64,000 nucleotides of DNA, taken from the NCBI RefSeq assembly GCF_024345395.1, contig NZ_JAGQBA010000007.1, positions 1-64,000 of the forward strand, read 5' to 3'. This DNA is from Cyanobium sp. Tous-M-B4 (GTDB lineage Bacteria; Cyanobacteriota; Cyanobacteriia; PCC-6307; Cyanobiaceae). Below the pieces are notes generated by a model, which was not told where the DNA came from, did no database searches, and saw only the letters and a program-made list of their open reading frames with translations. Shown piece after piece: positions 1 through 8,987 of the stretch; within the stretch, counting starts at the first letter, position 1; each line of letters starts with the position of its first letter. A program made the position numbers and the translations under genes.

Positions 1-344
1 AGCGACTCAGAAAACTTACAACACCGTCGGCTCTCGCCTTCTTCGTCGTAAGCCTGCTCGCTTCCGGGGCTTCCCCCCTTGCGCGCAGTCCAAAAACATA
101 TCACCTCTGTTGCCCGGTTGGCAAGGACCCGTATCGAGCGCGACAGCGCACCAAGCCAAAACCATTGCGGCCAGGCATTTAGGCGCATTGCATTTGCCGC
201 CTCCCCTCTGGGGCCGCTGCAGGCCCTTCAGCGCCATATGCGCAACAAGGTGGCTAAGTGGGGGACGCCACTGGGGCAGGGAGGCTCACAGAGCTCTGCT
301 GGGGAAGGGCAAAAGCAGCTGAAAGAGCCTCACTTTCATGCCAT
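1..344. other. Window-edge stretch with no supported gene
   Basis: I see no convincing gene here. Open frames exist on both strands, but they are rich in Arg, Pro and Gly, show no recognisable domain, and overlap one another, as expected from chance in GC-rich DNA. The right end leads into the terminator that serves petD. Confidence 0.5.
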
Positions 345-372
345 AAAAAAGCCGCGACCGAAGTCGCGGCTT
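345..372 (-). terminator. Rho-independent terminator of petB-petD
   Basis: On the minus strand a perfect 10-bp GC-rich stem (AAGCCGCGAC and its complement) closes a 4-nt TTCG-type loop and runs into six T residues. It lies about 50 bp past the petD stop, so it fits the end of the petBD transcript. Confidence 0.85.
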
Positions 373-419
373 GACGAGGGCGCCTAAGCAGGGAGCCCAG
401 GATGAATTGCTCTTAAATT

Positions 420-902
420 TCAGAACAGACCAAGGGTGAGTGACTTGTCGATCGGCATAGCTGCGCCAATGCCGAGATAAATCGCAAACACCGTGCCGAA
501 CAAGAAGGTGGCCATGGCCACGGGCCTGCGGAAAGGATTCTGAAACTTGTTGAAACTCTCAATGAAGGGCACCAGCATCAGACCTAGGGGGATCATCGTC
601 TGCAGGGCAATGCCCAAAAGCTTGTTAGGAACGACCCTGAGGATCTGGAAAACGGGATACAGATACCACTCAGGGAGGATCTCGAGCGGAGTTGCAAACG
701 GATCGGCCTTGTCACCCAACATGGCCGGATCCATGACTGCCAAACCAACCATGCAACCAATGGTCCCGAGGATCACCACGGGGAACATGTAGAGGAGGTC
801 GTTGGGCCAGGCTGGCTCACCGTAGTAGTTGTGACCCATACCCTTCGCCAACTTGGCGCGGAGCTTGGGATCGGTGAGATCGGGCTTCTTGAGGATGTGC
901 AT
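420..902 (-). CDS. petD: Cytochrome b6-f complex subunit IV
   Basis: Subunit IV of the thylakoid cytochrome b6f complex, which together with cytochrome b6 forms the quinol-oxidising core between the photosystems. The 160-residue length is normal for the family. The N-terminus [12 protein letters not shown], the [13 protein letters not shown] segment (about residues 77-89, which carries the PEWY motif of the plastoquinol-oxidising site) and three membrane helices are diagnostic. It lies about 90 bp downstream of petB on the same strand and is followed by a clear terminator, so petB-petD is one transcription unit. Confidence 0.97.
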   Translation of the reverse strand: MHILKKPDLTDPKLRAKLAKGMGHNYYGEPAWPNDLLYMFPVVILGTIGCMVGLAVMDPAMLGDKADPFATPLEILPEWYLYPVFQILRVVPNKLLGIALQTMIPLGLMLVPFIESFNKFQNPFRRPVAMATFLFGTVFAIYLGIGAAMPIDKSLTLGLF

Positions 903-991
903 GGCAGCTGCCGGCAGCAGGGATCTTTTGAGGTGTTGGAGTGGAGCTTAAGGGGGAAGATTCGGGAAGCGAGAGGCCTCGAATCAATAGG

Positions 992-1675
992 TCACAAGGG
1001 ACCAGAGATGCCCTGCTTCCGGATCATCAGGAAGTGCATCAGCATGAAAACGGCAAGCAGCCAAGGCATCACGAAGGTGTGCAGGCTGTAAAAGCGGGTC
1101 AGGGTTGACTGGCCAACACTCTCTCCACCACGGAGGAGCTCAACCATGAAATCACCAATGACCGGAACAGCCGCGGGGACTCCGGAAACAATTTTGACGG
1201 CCCAGTAACCGAGCTGATCCCAAGGCAAGGAGTAGCCGGTAACGCCGAAGGAAACCGTGATCACTGCCATGGTGACGCCAGTAACCCAAGTGAGCTCCCT
1301 TGGGCGCTTGAAACCACCGGTGAGGTAAACGCGGAAGACGTGCAGGATCAGCATCAGCACCATCATCGAGGCGCTCCAGCGGTGCACAGACCTGATCAAC
1401 CAGCCAAAGCTGACATCGGTCATGAGGTACTGAACAGAGGCATAGGCCTCAGTCACCGTTGGCTTGTAATAGAAGGTCATCGCAAACCCAGTGGCGAACT
1501 GGATCAGGAAGCACACCAGGGTGATGCCGCCCAGGCAGTAAAAAATGTTGACGTGGGGAGGGACGTATTTCGACGAGATGTCGTCGGCAATCGACTGGAT
1601 CTCAAGGCGCTCGTCGAACCAGTTGTAAACCGGGTTCGAAGCCTGTCCGGAGTTTCCAGCAGGAGTGTTCGCCAT
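992..1675 (-). CDS. petB: Cytochrome b6
   Basis: Haem-carrying subunit of the cytochrome b6f complex. The core from [12 protein letters not shown] to the C-terminus matches cytochrome b6. It has four membrane helices and paired histidines for the two b haems in [18 protein letters not shown] and in the [15 protein letters not shown] helix; the conserved Cys for haem c(n) lies in the [14 protein letters not shown] segment. The protein is 227 residues, slightly longer than the usual 215-218 because of an N-terminal extension [13 protein letters not shown]. It is first in the petB-petD unit and divergent from ctpA. Confidence 0.97.
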   Translation of the reverse strand: MANTPAGNSGQASNPVYNWFDERLEIQSIADDISSKYVPPHVNIFYCLGGITLVCFLIQFATGFAMTFYYKPTVTEAYASVQYLMTDVSFGWLIRSVHRWSASMMVLMLILHVFRVYLTGGFKRPRELTWVTGVTMAVITVSFGVTGYSLPWDQLGYWAVKIVSGVPAAVPVIGDFMVELLRGGESVGQSTLTRFYSLHTFVMPWLLAVFMLMHFLMIRKQGISGPL

Positions 1676-1776
1676 GCAGCTGGGAGGTTTGGTTGCGAGA
1701 GTCTACCGATGACCTCGAGCCGCTTGTGAGTGCCCCGCCCCTTAGGCCAGAGCCTTCTCAACCGTTTGCAACAGCC

Positions 1777-3003
1777 GTGAAAAACCGCTTGGCAACACTG
1801 CTGCAGCATTTGCTTGGCACCGTGCTGGCCCTAGCCCTGCTGGCAGCCAACTGCGCGACGGCCTTGGCCCTCAGCGATACCCAGCAGCTGGTGGTTGAGG
1901 CGTGGCGCCTAGTGAACCAGAGCTACGTGGATCCCGGACGCTTTGAAACGGTGCATTGGAAGCGGCTGCGCCAAAAAGCGCTCGAGCAACCAATCAACAG
2001 CTCAGGCGATGCCTACGACGCCATCGAATCAATGCTCACCCCCCTTGGGGATCCCTATACCCGCCTTTTGCGGCCTGCCGACTACGCCACCCTGCGCTCT
2101 AACACTCAGGGCACCGTGACCGGAGTGGGACTGCAGCTGGGCTTGCGCAGCGACGACCAAGCAATCGTTGTGATCGCCCCCCTGGACGGCTCCCCCGCCG
2201 CTGAAGCTCTGATCCCTAGTGGCGCCGAGGTGCTGCGGGTAGATGGCCAGGCCACTGAGGTTCTGGGGCTGGAACGCACCGCTGCCGCCCTGCGCGGCCC
2301 CGCCGGGAGCCGGGTGCTGTTGCAACTCAACATGCAAGGGCAGTCCCGGGAAGTGGAGCTCGAACGGCGAGAGGTGGAGCTGCGTCCGGTACGCAGCAAG
2401 CGGCTGCGGGTGGGAGATCACACCCTCGGCTACCTGCGTATCACCCAATTTTCTGAACCGGTGCCCCAGGACGTGCAGGAAGCCCTCGCCGATCTCAACA
2501 GCAAGGCGATCGAGGGGCTGATTCTTGATCTGCGCAACAACTCCGGCGGGCTGGTGAGCGCCGGCTTAGCCGTGGCCAACGACCTACTCAATGGCGAGCC
2601 CATCGTGGAAACCCAGGACCGTGATGGACTCAGCTCGCCCCAACAGGCCAACCCCGGCATGCTCTTCGATGGGCCGATGCTCACCCTGGTGAACGGCGGC
2701 ACAGCTAGTGCCAGCGAAATCCTGGCGGGAGCACTTCAAGACAATGGCCGCAGTGAGCTGGTGGGAGCTCAAACATTCGGCAAAGGGCTGATTCAGACCC
2801 TGATACCCCTGGGCGACACCAGCGGCCTTGCCGTAACCGTGGCCCGCTACCTCACCCCCAGCGGCCGCGACATTCAGCACCAGGGAATCGCGCCGGATCT
2901 AGTGCTGCCCGAACCCGAACCCCTAGATCCCGGCGGTGAAGGTGACAGCTGGCTGGATGCCGCGGGCCGCTTGCTGGCCAGCAGGCTTGAAGCGACCCTC
3001 TGA
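1777..3003 (+). CDS. ctpA: S41 family carboxyl-terminal processing peptidase
   Basis: Tail-specific serine protease of the CtpA type; the cyanobacterial/plant enzyme trims the C-terminus of the D1 precursor (PsbA) on the lumenal side. A signal peptide is followed by an N-terminal helical region, a PDZ domain (roughly residues 75-160) and the catalytic core, with the nucleophile in NGGTASASEIL and the general-base Lys in TFGKGLIQT. The frame is open back to a TTG at 1693, only 17 bp from divergent petB. I prefer the GTG at 1777 because it places the signal peptide (MKNRLATLLQHLL) at the N-terminus and leaves about 100 bp for promoters. Whether this paralogue is the D1 processor is inference. 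Confidence 0.85.
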   Translation: MKNRLATLLQHLLGTVLALALLAANCATALALSDTQQLVVEAWRLVNQSYVDPGRFETVHWKRLRQKALEQPINSSGDAYDAIESMLTPLGDPYTRLLRPADYATLRSNTQGTVTGVGLQLGLRSDDQAIVVIAPLDGSPAAEALIPSGAEVLRVDGQATEVLGLERTAAALRGPAGSRVLLQLNMQGQSREVELERREVELRPVRSKRLRVGDHTLGYLRITQFSEPVPQDVQEALADLNSKAIEGLILDLRNNSGGLVSAGLAVANDLLNGEPIVETQDRDGLSSPQQANPGMLFDGPMLTLVNGGTASASEILAGALQDNGRSELVGAQTFGKGLIQTLIPLGDTSGLAVTVARYLTPSGRDIQHQGIAPDLVLPEPEPLDPGGEGDSWLDAAGRLLASRLEATL

Positions 3004-3005
3004 AT

Positions 3006-4247
3006 ATGGGAGAGCGCACATATCACGATCCACTGCACGGGGCGATTCGACTCGATCGCAGCGATCCGGCCGAAGCCCTGGCCATCGACCTGATCGATTC
3101 CGCCCCCTTCCAGCGCTTGCGCCGAGTGCGTCAATTGGGGCCAGCCTTTCTGACCTTCCATGGAGCCGAGTCAAGCCGCTTCACCCATTCCCTCGGGGTG
3201 CTGCACCTAGCCCGACTAGCCCTGCAACAGCTGGAGCGCCGCCACCTTGAACTGGCGGAACATCGAGCCGTGCTCTACGCCGCGGCCCTGCTGCACGATG
3301 TGGGCCACGCACCCCTGAGCCACTCCGGCGAGGAGATGTATGGGCTGCACCACGAGACCTGGTCGGGACGGCTAATCCGGGAGCATCCGGCCTTGCGCGA
3401 CCGCCTCGAAGCCCACGCCCCCGGCACGGCCAGCGTCGTGGCCGACCTGCTGGAGCACGGCCGCCACCCATGCCCGGCAATCAAGGCCCTTGTGAGCAGC
3501 CAACTGGACTGCGACCGGCTCGATTACCTAGTCCGCGATAGCTACAGCACTGGCACTACCTACGGCCGGCTGGATCTCGAGCGGATCCTGGCCGCCTTCA
3601 CCTTGGCTCCCGATGGCCAGCTGGCGATCACCCCGAAGGGCCTGATGGCCGTGGAGCACTACCTGGTGGTGCGCAACCTGATGTATCGCAGCGTCTACAA
3701 CCACCGGCTCAACGTGGTGTGCAACTGGCTGCTCAACCAGGCCATCGCCACCGCCCGACGCCTGGGACCAAAGCGAGTGTGGGCTGACCAGGTGATGGGC
3801 CGCTGGCTGTGGCACTGCGACGCTCTCGATCTGGAGTCATTTCTTGCCAACGACGACATCCGCACCGGCTACCACCTGATGCGCTGGATGGAAGAGGGCC
3901 CGGCCGAACTGCGGGATCCTTGCGGTCGACTGCTGGAGCGGCGGCTGCTCAAGGCCACCGATGTGAGTCATTGCAGCCCCGCCCAGCGACTGGAGCTCCT
4001 GGCTGCAGCGAGGCAGTTAAGCGAAGCGGAAGGCCTAAGCGCGGAAACCAGCTGCGGCCTGCAGCAGCGGCAGAGCCGCGGTTATCACCCCTATAAAGGC
4101 GGCCTGCGCCTTTGGGATGGCGAGCACCTACAGGCCCTAGAGCAGCGCTCAAGCCTGGTGCAAAGCCTCACCGTTGCAGTCGAGCTGGCCTGGCTGATCC
4201 ATCCCGGTGAGGTGGCACCTAAGTTGCGCCAATTGCTGGGTCGCTGA
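3006..4247 (+). CDS. HD domain phosphohydrolase
   Basis: Metal-dependent phosphohydrolase of the HD superfamily (dNTPase-like, COG1078 type). Visible metal-binding residues are the His of RFTHSLGV (about 61), the HD pair in LLHDVGHAPLSH (97-98) with two further His, and an Asp in LDCDRLDYLVRDSY. At 413 residues it has the normal length for the group. It starts 2 bp after the ctpA stop and ends 6 bp before minC, so the three genes are probably cotranscribed. The substrate cannot be told from sequence; nucleotide hydrolysis is the family expectation. Confidence 0.85.
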   Translation: MGERTYHDPLHGAIRLDRSDPAEALAIDLIDSAPFQRLRRVRQLGPAFLTFHGAESSRFTHSLGVLHLARLALQQLERRHLELAEHRAVLYAAALLHDVGHAPLSHSGEEMYGLHHETWSGRLIREHPALRDRLEAHAPGTASVVADLLEHGRHPCPAIKALVSSQLDCDRLDYLVRDSYSTGTTYGRLDLERILAAFTLAPDGQLAITPKGLMAVEHYLVVRNLMYRSVYNHRLNVVCNWLLNQAIATARRLGPKRVWADQVMGRWLWHCDALDLESFLANDDIRTGYHLMRWMEEGPAELRDPCGRLLERRLLKATDVSHCSPAQRLELLAAARQLSEAEGLSAETSCGLQQRQSRGYHPYKGGLRLWDGEHLQALEQRSSLVQSLTVAVELAWLIHPGEVAPKLRQLLGR

Positions 4248-4253
4248 GCGGGC

Positions 4254-4982
4254 ATGGGGATAGGGATAGGGCCGGGAATGGAGTTTGAGCCTGCTCGGGG
4301 AGCCTTGTTGGTTGCAGACGAATCTGGGCGAGGCAGCCACCGGCTTGTACTGCCCGCCTCCTGCCAAACCCCATTACCCGCTCTGGTGCAACAAGCAATC
4401 GATAGTGGCGACCTGCTGGGTAAGGGGCCAATCGAGGGCCAGGTGCTGCTCGAGGCCGGGGCCTGGCGTATCGGCCTAAGCCAACTTGGCGAGCTGCAGC
4501 GCACCCTGGGGGGCCGGGGGCTTGAGCTGGTAACGATCTGCAGCAGTCAGCCCCACACCCACGTAGCAGCTGCGGGGCTGGGGATCTTGAGCCAGTGGCC
4601 TAATTCGGCTGCTCCTACGAGCCCCGCCAAACCAGAATCCGACCTGCAAGTGCATCAGGGCACCCTGCGCTCCGGCGACCATCTGGAGACATCGGGCAGC
4701 GTGCTGCTGCTTGGGGATGTAAACCCAGGCGCGCGGATTTCAGCCGCAGGCCACGTGCTGGTGTGGGGGCGATTGAGGGGTATGGCCCACGCCGGCTGCC
4801 AGGGCGACAACACCGCCCGCATCGTGGCCCTGCAGCTACGGCCGCTGCAGCTGCGCATTGCCGAAGCGGTTGCCCGGGGCCCCGAGGGCGCCCCCCCCGC
4901 CGGGTTTGCCGAAGAAGCTCGAATAGTGGCGGGCGCCATCCAAATAGACCCGGCCCAACCAATCTGGCCCCTTAGCGGTTGA
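4254..4982 (+). CDS. minC: Septum site-determining protein MinC
   Basis: Inhibitor of FtsZ assembly that works with MinD and MinE to place the division septum at mid-cell. The C-terminal right-handed beta-helix domain is clear (VLLLGDVNPGARISAAGHVLVWGRLRGMAHAG, then a run to RIVAGAIQIDPAQPIW). The N-terminal domain is less conserved. The start codon sits in a G-rich repeat (ATGGGGATAGGGATAGGG), and an alternative in-frame ATG lies at 4278. Unlike the usual minCDE order, minD is about 2.3 kb away. The last 11 bp overlap the convergent chrA half-gene. Confidence 0.9.
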   Translation: MGIGIGPGMEFEPARGALLVADESGRGSHRLVLPASCQTPLPALVQQAIDSGDLLGKGPIEGQVLLEAGAWRIGLSQLGELQRTLGGRGLELVTICSSQPHTHVAAAGLGILSQWPNSAAPTSPAKPESDLQVHQGTLRSGDHLETSGSVLLLGDVNPGARISAAGHVLVWGRLRGMAHAGCQGDNTARIVALQLRPLQLRIAEAVARGPEGAPPAGFAEEARIVAGAIQIDPAQPIWPLSG

Positions 4983-5574
4983 TTACACCCAGACCGCCCA
5001 GCACACCGGCCACCGCCATAAACCAGAGCGGCGAAATGCGGGTGCGCAACATCAGCACGCAAACCAGCACCGACACCACCACCCCAGCCCAATTGGTGTC
5101 AGCCGTGCGCATAATCTTGAGCCCCACGGCAAACAAAATTCCTAAGGTGATTGGCCCGAGGCCTCGCTCAAAGGCCACCCGCCATGGAGAGTGTTCGAGG
5201 CGCTTCCAACTAAGGCAGGCGATGACCATCAGCAAGGTAGAGGGCAAAAGGATCGCTGCTTCGGCGCCGTAGGCGGAGAGCAGGGCCCAGAGAGGCCCCT
5301 CCCGCCAGCCGGCCCCGAGCCCAAGCAAGCCCACCAACATTGAGCTGGGGCCAGGCGCCGCCTCCGCCAGGGCATAAAGATCGGCAAATTGGGTATTAGT
5401 GAGCCAGCAAAACTGGGCCACCGCCAAATGGTGATATTCCGCCAGCAGGGTGTTGCCACCGCCGAGTGAAAACAGCGACAGCGATAAAAACTGCCACAGC
5501 ACCTGCACCAAGGTGCCCAAATCAGAGAGGCGCGCTGGCTCACACGCCACCGCCACGGCCAGCAGCCCACTCAT
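4972..5574 (-). CDS. chrA: Chromate transporter, second half-size subunit
   Basis: Membrane protein of the CHR (ChrA) family, which exports chromate by proton exchange. It is a half-size protein of about 200 residues with the family signature SLFSLGGGNTLLAEYHHLAV near the N-terminus, followed by several hydrophobic helices and a conserved EAAPGPSSML segment. The ATG at 5574 overlaps the stop of the upstream half-gene (ATGA), indicating translational coupling. Paired short-chain ChrA proteins are thought to act as a heterodimer. The substrate is family-based inference. Confidence 0.85.
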   Translation of the reverse strand: MSGLLAVAVACEPARLSDLGTLVQVLWQFLSLSLFSLGGGNTLLAEYHHLAVAQFCWLTNTQFADLYALAEAAPGPSSMLVGLLGLGAGWREGPLWALLSAYGAEAAILLPSTLLMVIACLSWKRLEHSPWRVAFERGLGPITLGILFAVGLKIMRTADTNWAGVVVSVLVCVLMLRTRISPLWFMAVAGVLGGLGVINR

Positions 5575-6122
5575 GGATTGCTCTGCCGGCGGGGCCAATA
5601 CCAAGCCATGGCCAAAGGCCCGGCGATCAACACCACTGGAATCAAGCGCTGGTCAAACAAGCTGAGTGCCAAAAAGACCACCGCAGCAAGCAACAAAGCA
5701 ACCCGATCATTCCAATATTGATCAAGAATCTTGAATCCCATGGAAAGGGCCATCCCTGCTGCCGCAGCCACCACCCCGGCCAGCACCCGATCTACCGAGG
5801 GGATGGTGTGGAAATGGAAGTAGGCCAAACCCAGCCCCATCAACAGGCTGAAGGGGAGCAGGAGCATGCCGGCAAGGGCTACCAAAGCGCCTGGTAAACC
5901 GTGGAACTCGGCGCCGATGTACACGGCCATGTTGATCTGGTTTGGCCCCGGGAAAAGGCGGGCAACCGTGAGTCCAGTGAGGAATTGCTCGTTGGACATC
6001 CAACGGCGCTGCTCGACCACAATCCGCTGGCTCCAGGCCGACAGGCCACCACCAAAGGCCGAGAGCGCCACCTGAAGCATCCCCCAGAACAACTCAGAAA
6101 GGCTGGGGCGCGGCTCAGTCAT
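5571..6122 (-). CDS. chrA: Chromate transporter, first half-size subunit
   Basis: First half of a split CHR-family transporter, 183 residues from the ATG at 6122. It carries the ALSAFGGGLSAWSQRIVVE signature and LTVARLFPGPNQINMAVYIG, the family's PGP motif, followed by hydrophobic helices. The open frame extends further upstream, but that extension lies inside the phospholipase-D-like gene and is not hydrophobic, so I take the ATG that overlaps that gene's stop by 8 bp. It is in a tight operon with its partner half (4-bp overlap). Confidence 0.85.
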   Translation of the reverse strand: MTEPRPSLSELFWGMLQVALSAFGGGLSAWSQRIVVEQRRWMSNEQFLTGLTVARLFPGPNQINMAVYIGAEFHGLPGALVALAGMLLLPFSLLMGLGLAYFHFHTIPSVDRVLAGVVAAAAGMALSMGFKILDQYWNDRVALLLAAVVFLALSLFDQRLIPVVLIAGPLAMAWYWPRRQSNP

Positions 6123-7203
6123 GGACGAAGTGGGGATCCGGTGGCAATTCACCGTCCTCGTGTTGGCTGGGATCAAGTGGATCTGGAGCGTGATATTTCT
6201 TTGCCGCATCCCAGTCGGCCTGGAACGTGCTGCGCAGCCTCGCCACCACCTCGGGGGCATCGGATTCGATGCCGAGTTCGCGACGCAGATCAAATGCGCT
6301 GCGATCGATGTTCATCGAACCGGTCTGGGCGTAGGCACCGTCAACCAAAAGTAACTTGGCGTGCAGTTTTAGGTGCTTCTGCCGGCGCACCTTCACGCCA
6401 AAGCGCTCCATCACACGCAGTGAAGAGAAAGTGTCGTAGATGTCCCAGTCGGAAATGCCGTGCTTGCCACCACAGAGGAAGCGCACCTTCACGCCGCGCT
6501 CCCGGGCAGAAATTATTCTCTCCAAAATCACCGCATCCACAAATTTTGGGTGCTGAATCCAAAGGCTCTCAAGCGCCATATCGATGATCCTGGCCATTTG
6601 GCCGCGACTGTGAACGCTGCTCCACACCAGGCCCACAGTGAGATCGGGATGGAAAAAGCTGCGGTTCCAGTCGGCCTCAAAGCCAGCGATCACCTGCTCT
6701 ACAACAGGCACCGCGTAGCTGACGACCCCGTAGTCACGGGTCTCAGTGAAGTATTTGTCGCTGAGGTTGAAGGTGGCAACCAGCACGCAGGTGGAATCCA
6801 CTACCAGCGATTTCTCGTGGGTCACTGGAAAGGCTTCGCTGGTCCAGGCCACCTCAATGCCGCAGGCGCCGAGGCGCGCATAGGCCTCATCATTCCAACG
6901 GTCGCCGCCGGAAGTGTGTGGATTGAGCATCACCCGCACCTGCACGCCACGCTGCTGCGCCCGGATCAAGGCCTGCTCGATGGTCTCCGACTGCAACTTG
7001 AACTGCTTGAGCCGAAGTCTCTCCTGGGCAGCATCAATCAAGGCCACCACAGCCACTGGGCCGTCATCGGGCATCACCAGCAGCTGCTGGTGATGGTGCA
7101 GATGGTTAAGCCCGCCTGGGGTTTGAGTCATCCCTTCTCGGAGCCTGATCACCCCTTTTAGAGCAGCTGCCGCCAGTAGCAATGCCAGCCCCGATACCTG
7201 CAA
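6115..7203 (-). CDS. Phospholipase D-like domain protein
   Basis: Member of the PLD/nuclease superfamily with two HKD half-sites: HEKSLVVD at about residue 129, and HAKLLLVDGAYAQTGSMNID at about 285, each followed by the expected Asn/Ser patch. Two HKD motifs in one chain mean that the active site can form intramolecularly, as in cardiolipin synthases and phosphatidyltransferases. The first 20 residues are hydrophobic and could be a membrane anchor or signal sequence; a shorter start at 7131 would remove it. First gene of an operon with the two chrA halves. Lipid or nucleic acid substrate is unknown. Confidence 0.8.
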   Translation of the reverse strand: MQVSGLALLLAAAALKGVIRLREGMTQTPGGLNHLHHHQQLLVMPDDGPVAVVALIDAAQERLRLKQFKLQSETIEQALIRAQQRGVQVRVMLNPHTSGGDRWNDEAYARLGACGIEVAWTSEAFPVTHEKSLVVDSTCVLVATFNLSDKYFTETRDYGVVSYAVPVVEQVIAGFEADWNRSFFHPDLTVGLVWSSVHSRGQMARIIDMALESLWIQHPKFVDAVILERIISARERGVKVRFLCGGKHGISDWDIYDTFSSLRVMERFGVKVRRQKHLKLHAKLLLVDGAYAQTGSMNIDRSAFDLRRELGIESDAPEVVARLRSTFQADWDAAKKYHAPDPLDPSQHEDGELPPDPHFVHD

Positions 7204-7246
7204 CTCAAGGCTTTGGCCTTAACCTGCCCTCAATCCAGCCTGTGCC

Positions 7247-8065
7247 GTGGCCGCCACGTCTACCCGCTACATCCTGATCTGCTCCGGCAAAGGAGGCGTG
7301 GGCAAAACCACCCTCACCGCCAACCTCGGCATTGCCCTTGCCAAGCAAGGTGCCCGCACCGCCGTGCTCGATGCCGACTTCGGCCTACGCAACCTCGACT
7401 TGTTGCTCGGCTTGGAAAACCGGATCGTTTACACAGCCCAGGAGGTGCTGGCAGAAACCTGTCGCCTCGAGCAAGCATTGGTAAAGCACAAGCAGGAGCC
7501 AAATCTGGCCTTGCTTCCCGCTGGAAATCCACGGATGCTCGAGTGGCTCCAGCCCGACGACATGCGCAAGATCGCTGCCATGCTTGGCGAGCATTTCGAT
7601 TACGTATTAATCGATGCACCGGCGGGCATTGAGGGCGGCTTCAAGAACGCCATGGCGGCCGCAGGCGAAGCAATCGTGGTCACAACCCCGGAGGTTTCGG
7701 CCGTGCGAGATGCCGACCGGGTGATTGGCCTGCTCAACAGTGAAGGCGTTAAGCCGATCCAGCTTGTGCTGAACCGGGTGCGGCCAAAAATGATGGCAAA
7801 TCAGGAGATGCTGGGAGTAAGCGATGTCACCGACATCCTGGCCCTGCCCTTACTTGGCCTAGTGCTGGAAGACGAACAGGTGATTGTGAGCACCAATCGA
7901 GGTGAGCCCCTCACGCTCACCGGCAATAGTTCACCGGCTGGCCGCGCTTACACGAATGTGGCTCGCCGCCTGCAGGGTGAAGAGGTGCCACTGATCGATC
8001 CGAGCAAAGAGCGCCAAGGGCTGCGGGCCACGATTGGGCGACTGATGCAAACCAAGATCTTCTGA
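7247..8065 (+). CDS. minD: Septum site-determining ATPase MinD
   Basis: ParA/MinD-family ATPase that recruits MinC to the membrane. It has the deviant Walker A motif [11 protein letters not shown] (about residues 12-22), the [10 protein letters not shown] switch, and DAPAGIEGG as Walker B. The C-terminal amphipathic membrane-targeting helix ([12 protein letters not shown]) is present. The start is the GTG at 7247, which puts the P-loop at the usual distance from the N-terminus. Five bases separate it from minE. It is divergent from the phospholipase-D-like gene. Confidence 0.97.
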   Translation: MAATSTRYILICSGKGGVGKTTLTANLGIALAKQGARTAVLDADFGLRNLDLLLGLENRIVYTAQEVLAETCRLEQALVKHKQEPNLALLPAGNPRMLEWLQPDDMRKIAAMLGEHFDYVLIDAPAGIEGGFKNAMAAAGEAIVVTTPEVSAVRDADRVIGLLNSEGVKPIQLVLNRVRPKMMANQEMLGVSDVTDILALPLLGLVLEDEQVIVSTNRGEPLTLTGNSSPAGRAYTNVARRLQGEEVPLIDPSKERQGLRATIGRLMQTKIF

Positions 8066-8070
8066 AGCCG

Positions 8071-8385
8071 ATGACCTTGCTTGATGTGATCAACAAACTG
8101 TTGGGGCGGCAGCCCGCCAGTGCCAACACGGCTAAGCAACGACTGCAGTTGGTGCTAGCCCACGACCGCAGCGACCTCAATCCCGAGCTGCTGCAACAAA
8201 TGCGCCGGGAAATCCTTGAGGTTGTGAGTCGTTATGTGGAAATCGACTTTGAGGAAGGGGATGTGACCCTGGAAACGGAGGACCGAGTAACGGCCCTAGT
8301 AGCCAACCTGCCGATTCGGCGAGCCAAGCTGCCGGCTCCCGCCCCTATCTCTGAGCCAACCCTGGAGAGCGAGCTCAATTCCTGA
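8071..8385 (+). CDS. minE: Cell division topological specificity factor MinE
   Basis: Regulator that stimulates MinD ATPase and drives Min oscillation. The N-terminal membrane/MinD-binding segment ([13 protein letters not shown]), the linker [21 protein letters not shown] and the dimerisation domain with [17 protein letters not shown] are typical. The 104-residue length is slightly longer than in E. coli because of a Pro-rich tail. Directly follows minD. Confidence 0.95.
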   Translation: MTLLDVINKLLGRQPASANTAKQRLQLVLAHDRSDLNPELLQQMRREILEVVSRYVEIDFEEGDVTLETEDRVTALVANLPIRRAKLPAPAPISEPTLESELNS

Positions 8386-8424
8386 GACAGTGTGGGAACG
8401 CTGAGGGGCAGCCGCACCAATGCC

Positions 8425-8637
8425 ATGCCCTGTTCAACCGCCTTCGAGCATCCAGAACTCTCCGCCGCTGAGCGGCGTGTGCTCCAGCAATTGGAACTGG
8501 GCTACAGCAACAAAGCAATTGCCGCAGCCTTAATTCTTAGCAGGCGCACGGTCGAAAGCCATATGTCGAGCCTACTGGCCAAAACCGGCTGTCAAAGCCG
8601 CACCCAGCTGCTGCTCTGGGCGCTGGGTGAGCGATAA
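8425..8637 (+). CDS. Short LuxR-type helix-turn-helix protein
   Basis: About 70 residues consisting of little more than a LuxR/FixJ DNA-binding domain. LSAAERRVLQQLELGYSNKAIA is followed by the recognition-helix region LSRRTVESHMSSLLAKTG and a typical LLLWALG end. No receiver or sensor domain is present, so it may act as a free-standing DNA-binding domain or partner another protein. A GTG at 8392 would add 11 residues. It lies just after minE in the same direction, and its regulon is unknown. Confidence 0.75.
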   Translation: MPCSTAFEHPELSAAERRVLQQLELGYSNKAIAAALILSRRTVESHMSSLLAKTGCQSRTQLLLWALGER

Positions 8638-8672
8638 GCTCAATACATGGTTGCCGCATAGCGACTTCCATT

Positions 8673-8744
8673 GCCGGCTTAGCTCAGTGGTAGAGCAGCG
8701 CTTTTGTAAAGCGAAGGCCATCGGTTCAAATCCGTTAGCCGGCT
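8673..8744 (+). tRNA. tRNA-Thr (UGU)
   Basis: A 72-nt cloverleaf. The acceptor stem GCCGGCT pairs with AGCCGGC, the D arm reads GCTCAGTGGTAGAGC, the anticodon loop TTTGTAA gives UGU, and the T arm contains GGTTCAAATCC. CCA is not encoded. One mismatch (G-A) sits at the base of the anticodon stem. Confidence 0.95.
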
Positions 8745-8787
8745 TTTAGGTTCAGATCGGTTGCGGCAGTAAGGAACAGCGCCTGGA

Positions 8788-8987
8788 GCCCCGTAGGTTG
8801 ACTAATGAATGGTTGTCAAGACATGGGGCCCGGGGGTACTAAGCGAAGCCCGTCCCTGGGAACTCAACTTGCATAGCTAGTCGGACAAAAGACAAGGCGT
8901 AAGCACCCCGCGACAATCGGGCCAGCCAAGTAGCCAGCCAGGGCCTTGAACCAAGCCCAGAACCCGACTGACTCCCCCCTTGTCTTT
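8788..8987. ncRNA. Possible structured RNA downstream of tRNA-Thr
   Basis: About 200 nt without a credible ORF contain three consecutive inverted-repeat structures. The first pairs 8788-8792 with 8825-8829 (GCCCC/GGGGC) around an inner pair 8798-8802/8815-8819 (TTGAC/GTCAA). The second is a 9-bp hairpin spanning 8830-8860, with G-U pairs. The third is a perfect 10-bp pair AAAGACAAGG/CCTTGTCTTT (8888-8897/8978-8987) enclosing TCGGG/CCCGA and a hairpin at 8941-8958. I could not match it to 6S RNA, tmRNA, RNase P RNA or SRP RNA. Strand and ends are unknown. Confidence 0.4.

Noticed and set aside
1693-1776. TTG start for ctpA at 1693
   Set aside because: It would leave only 17 bp to divergent petB and push the signal peptide 28 residues inside the protein.
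5901-6587. 228-residue plus-strand open frame
   Set aside because: Antisense to the chrA half and the phospholipase-D-like gene, with basic low-complexity translation.
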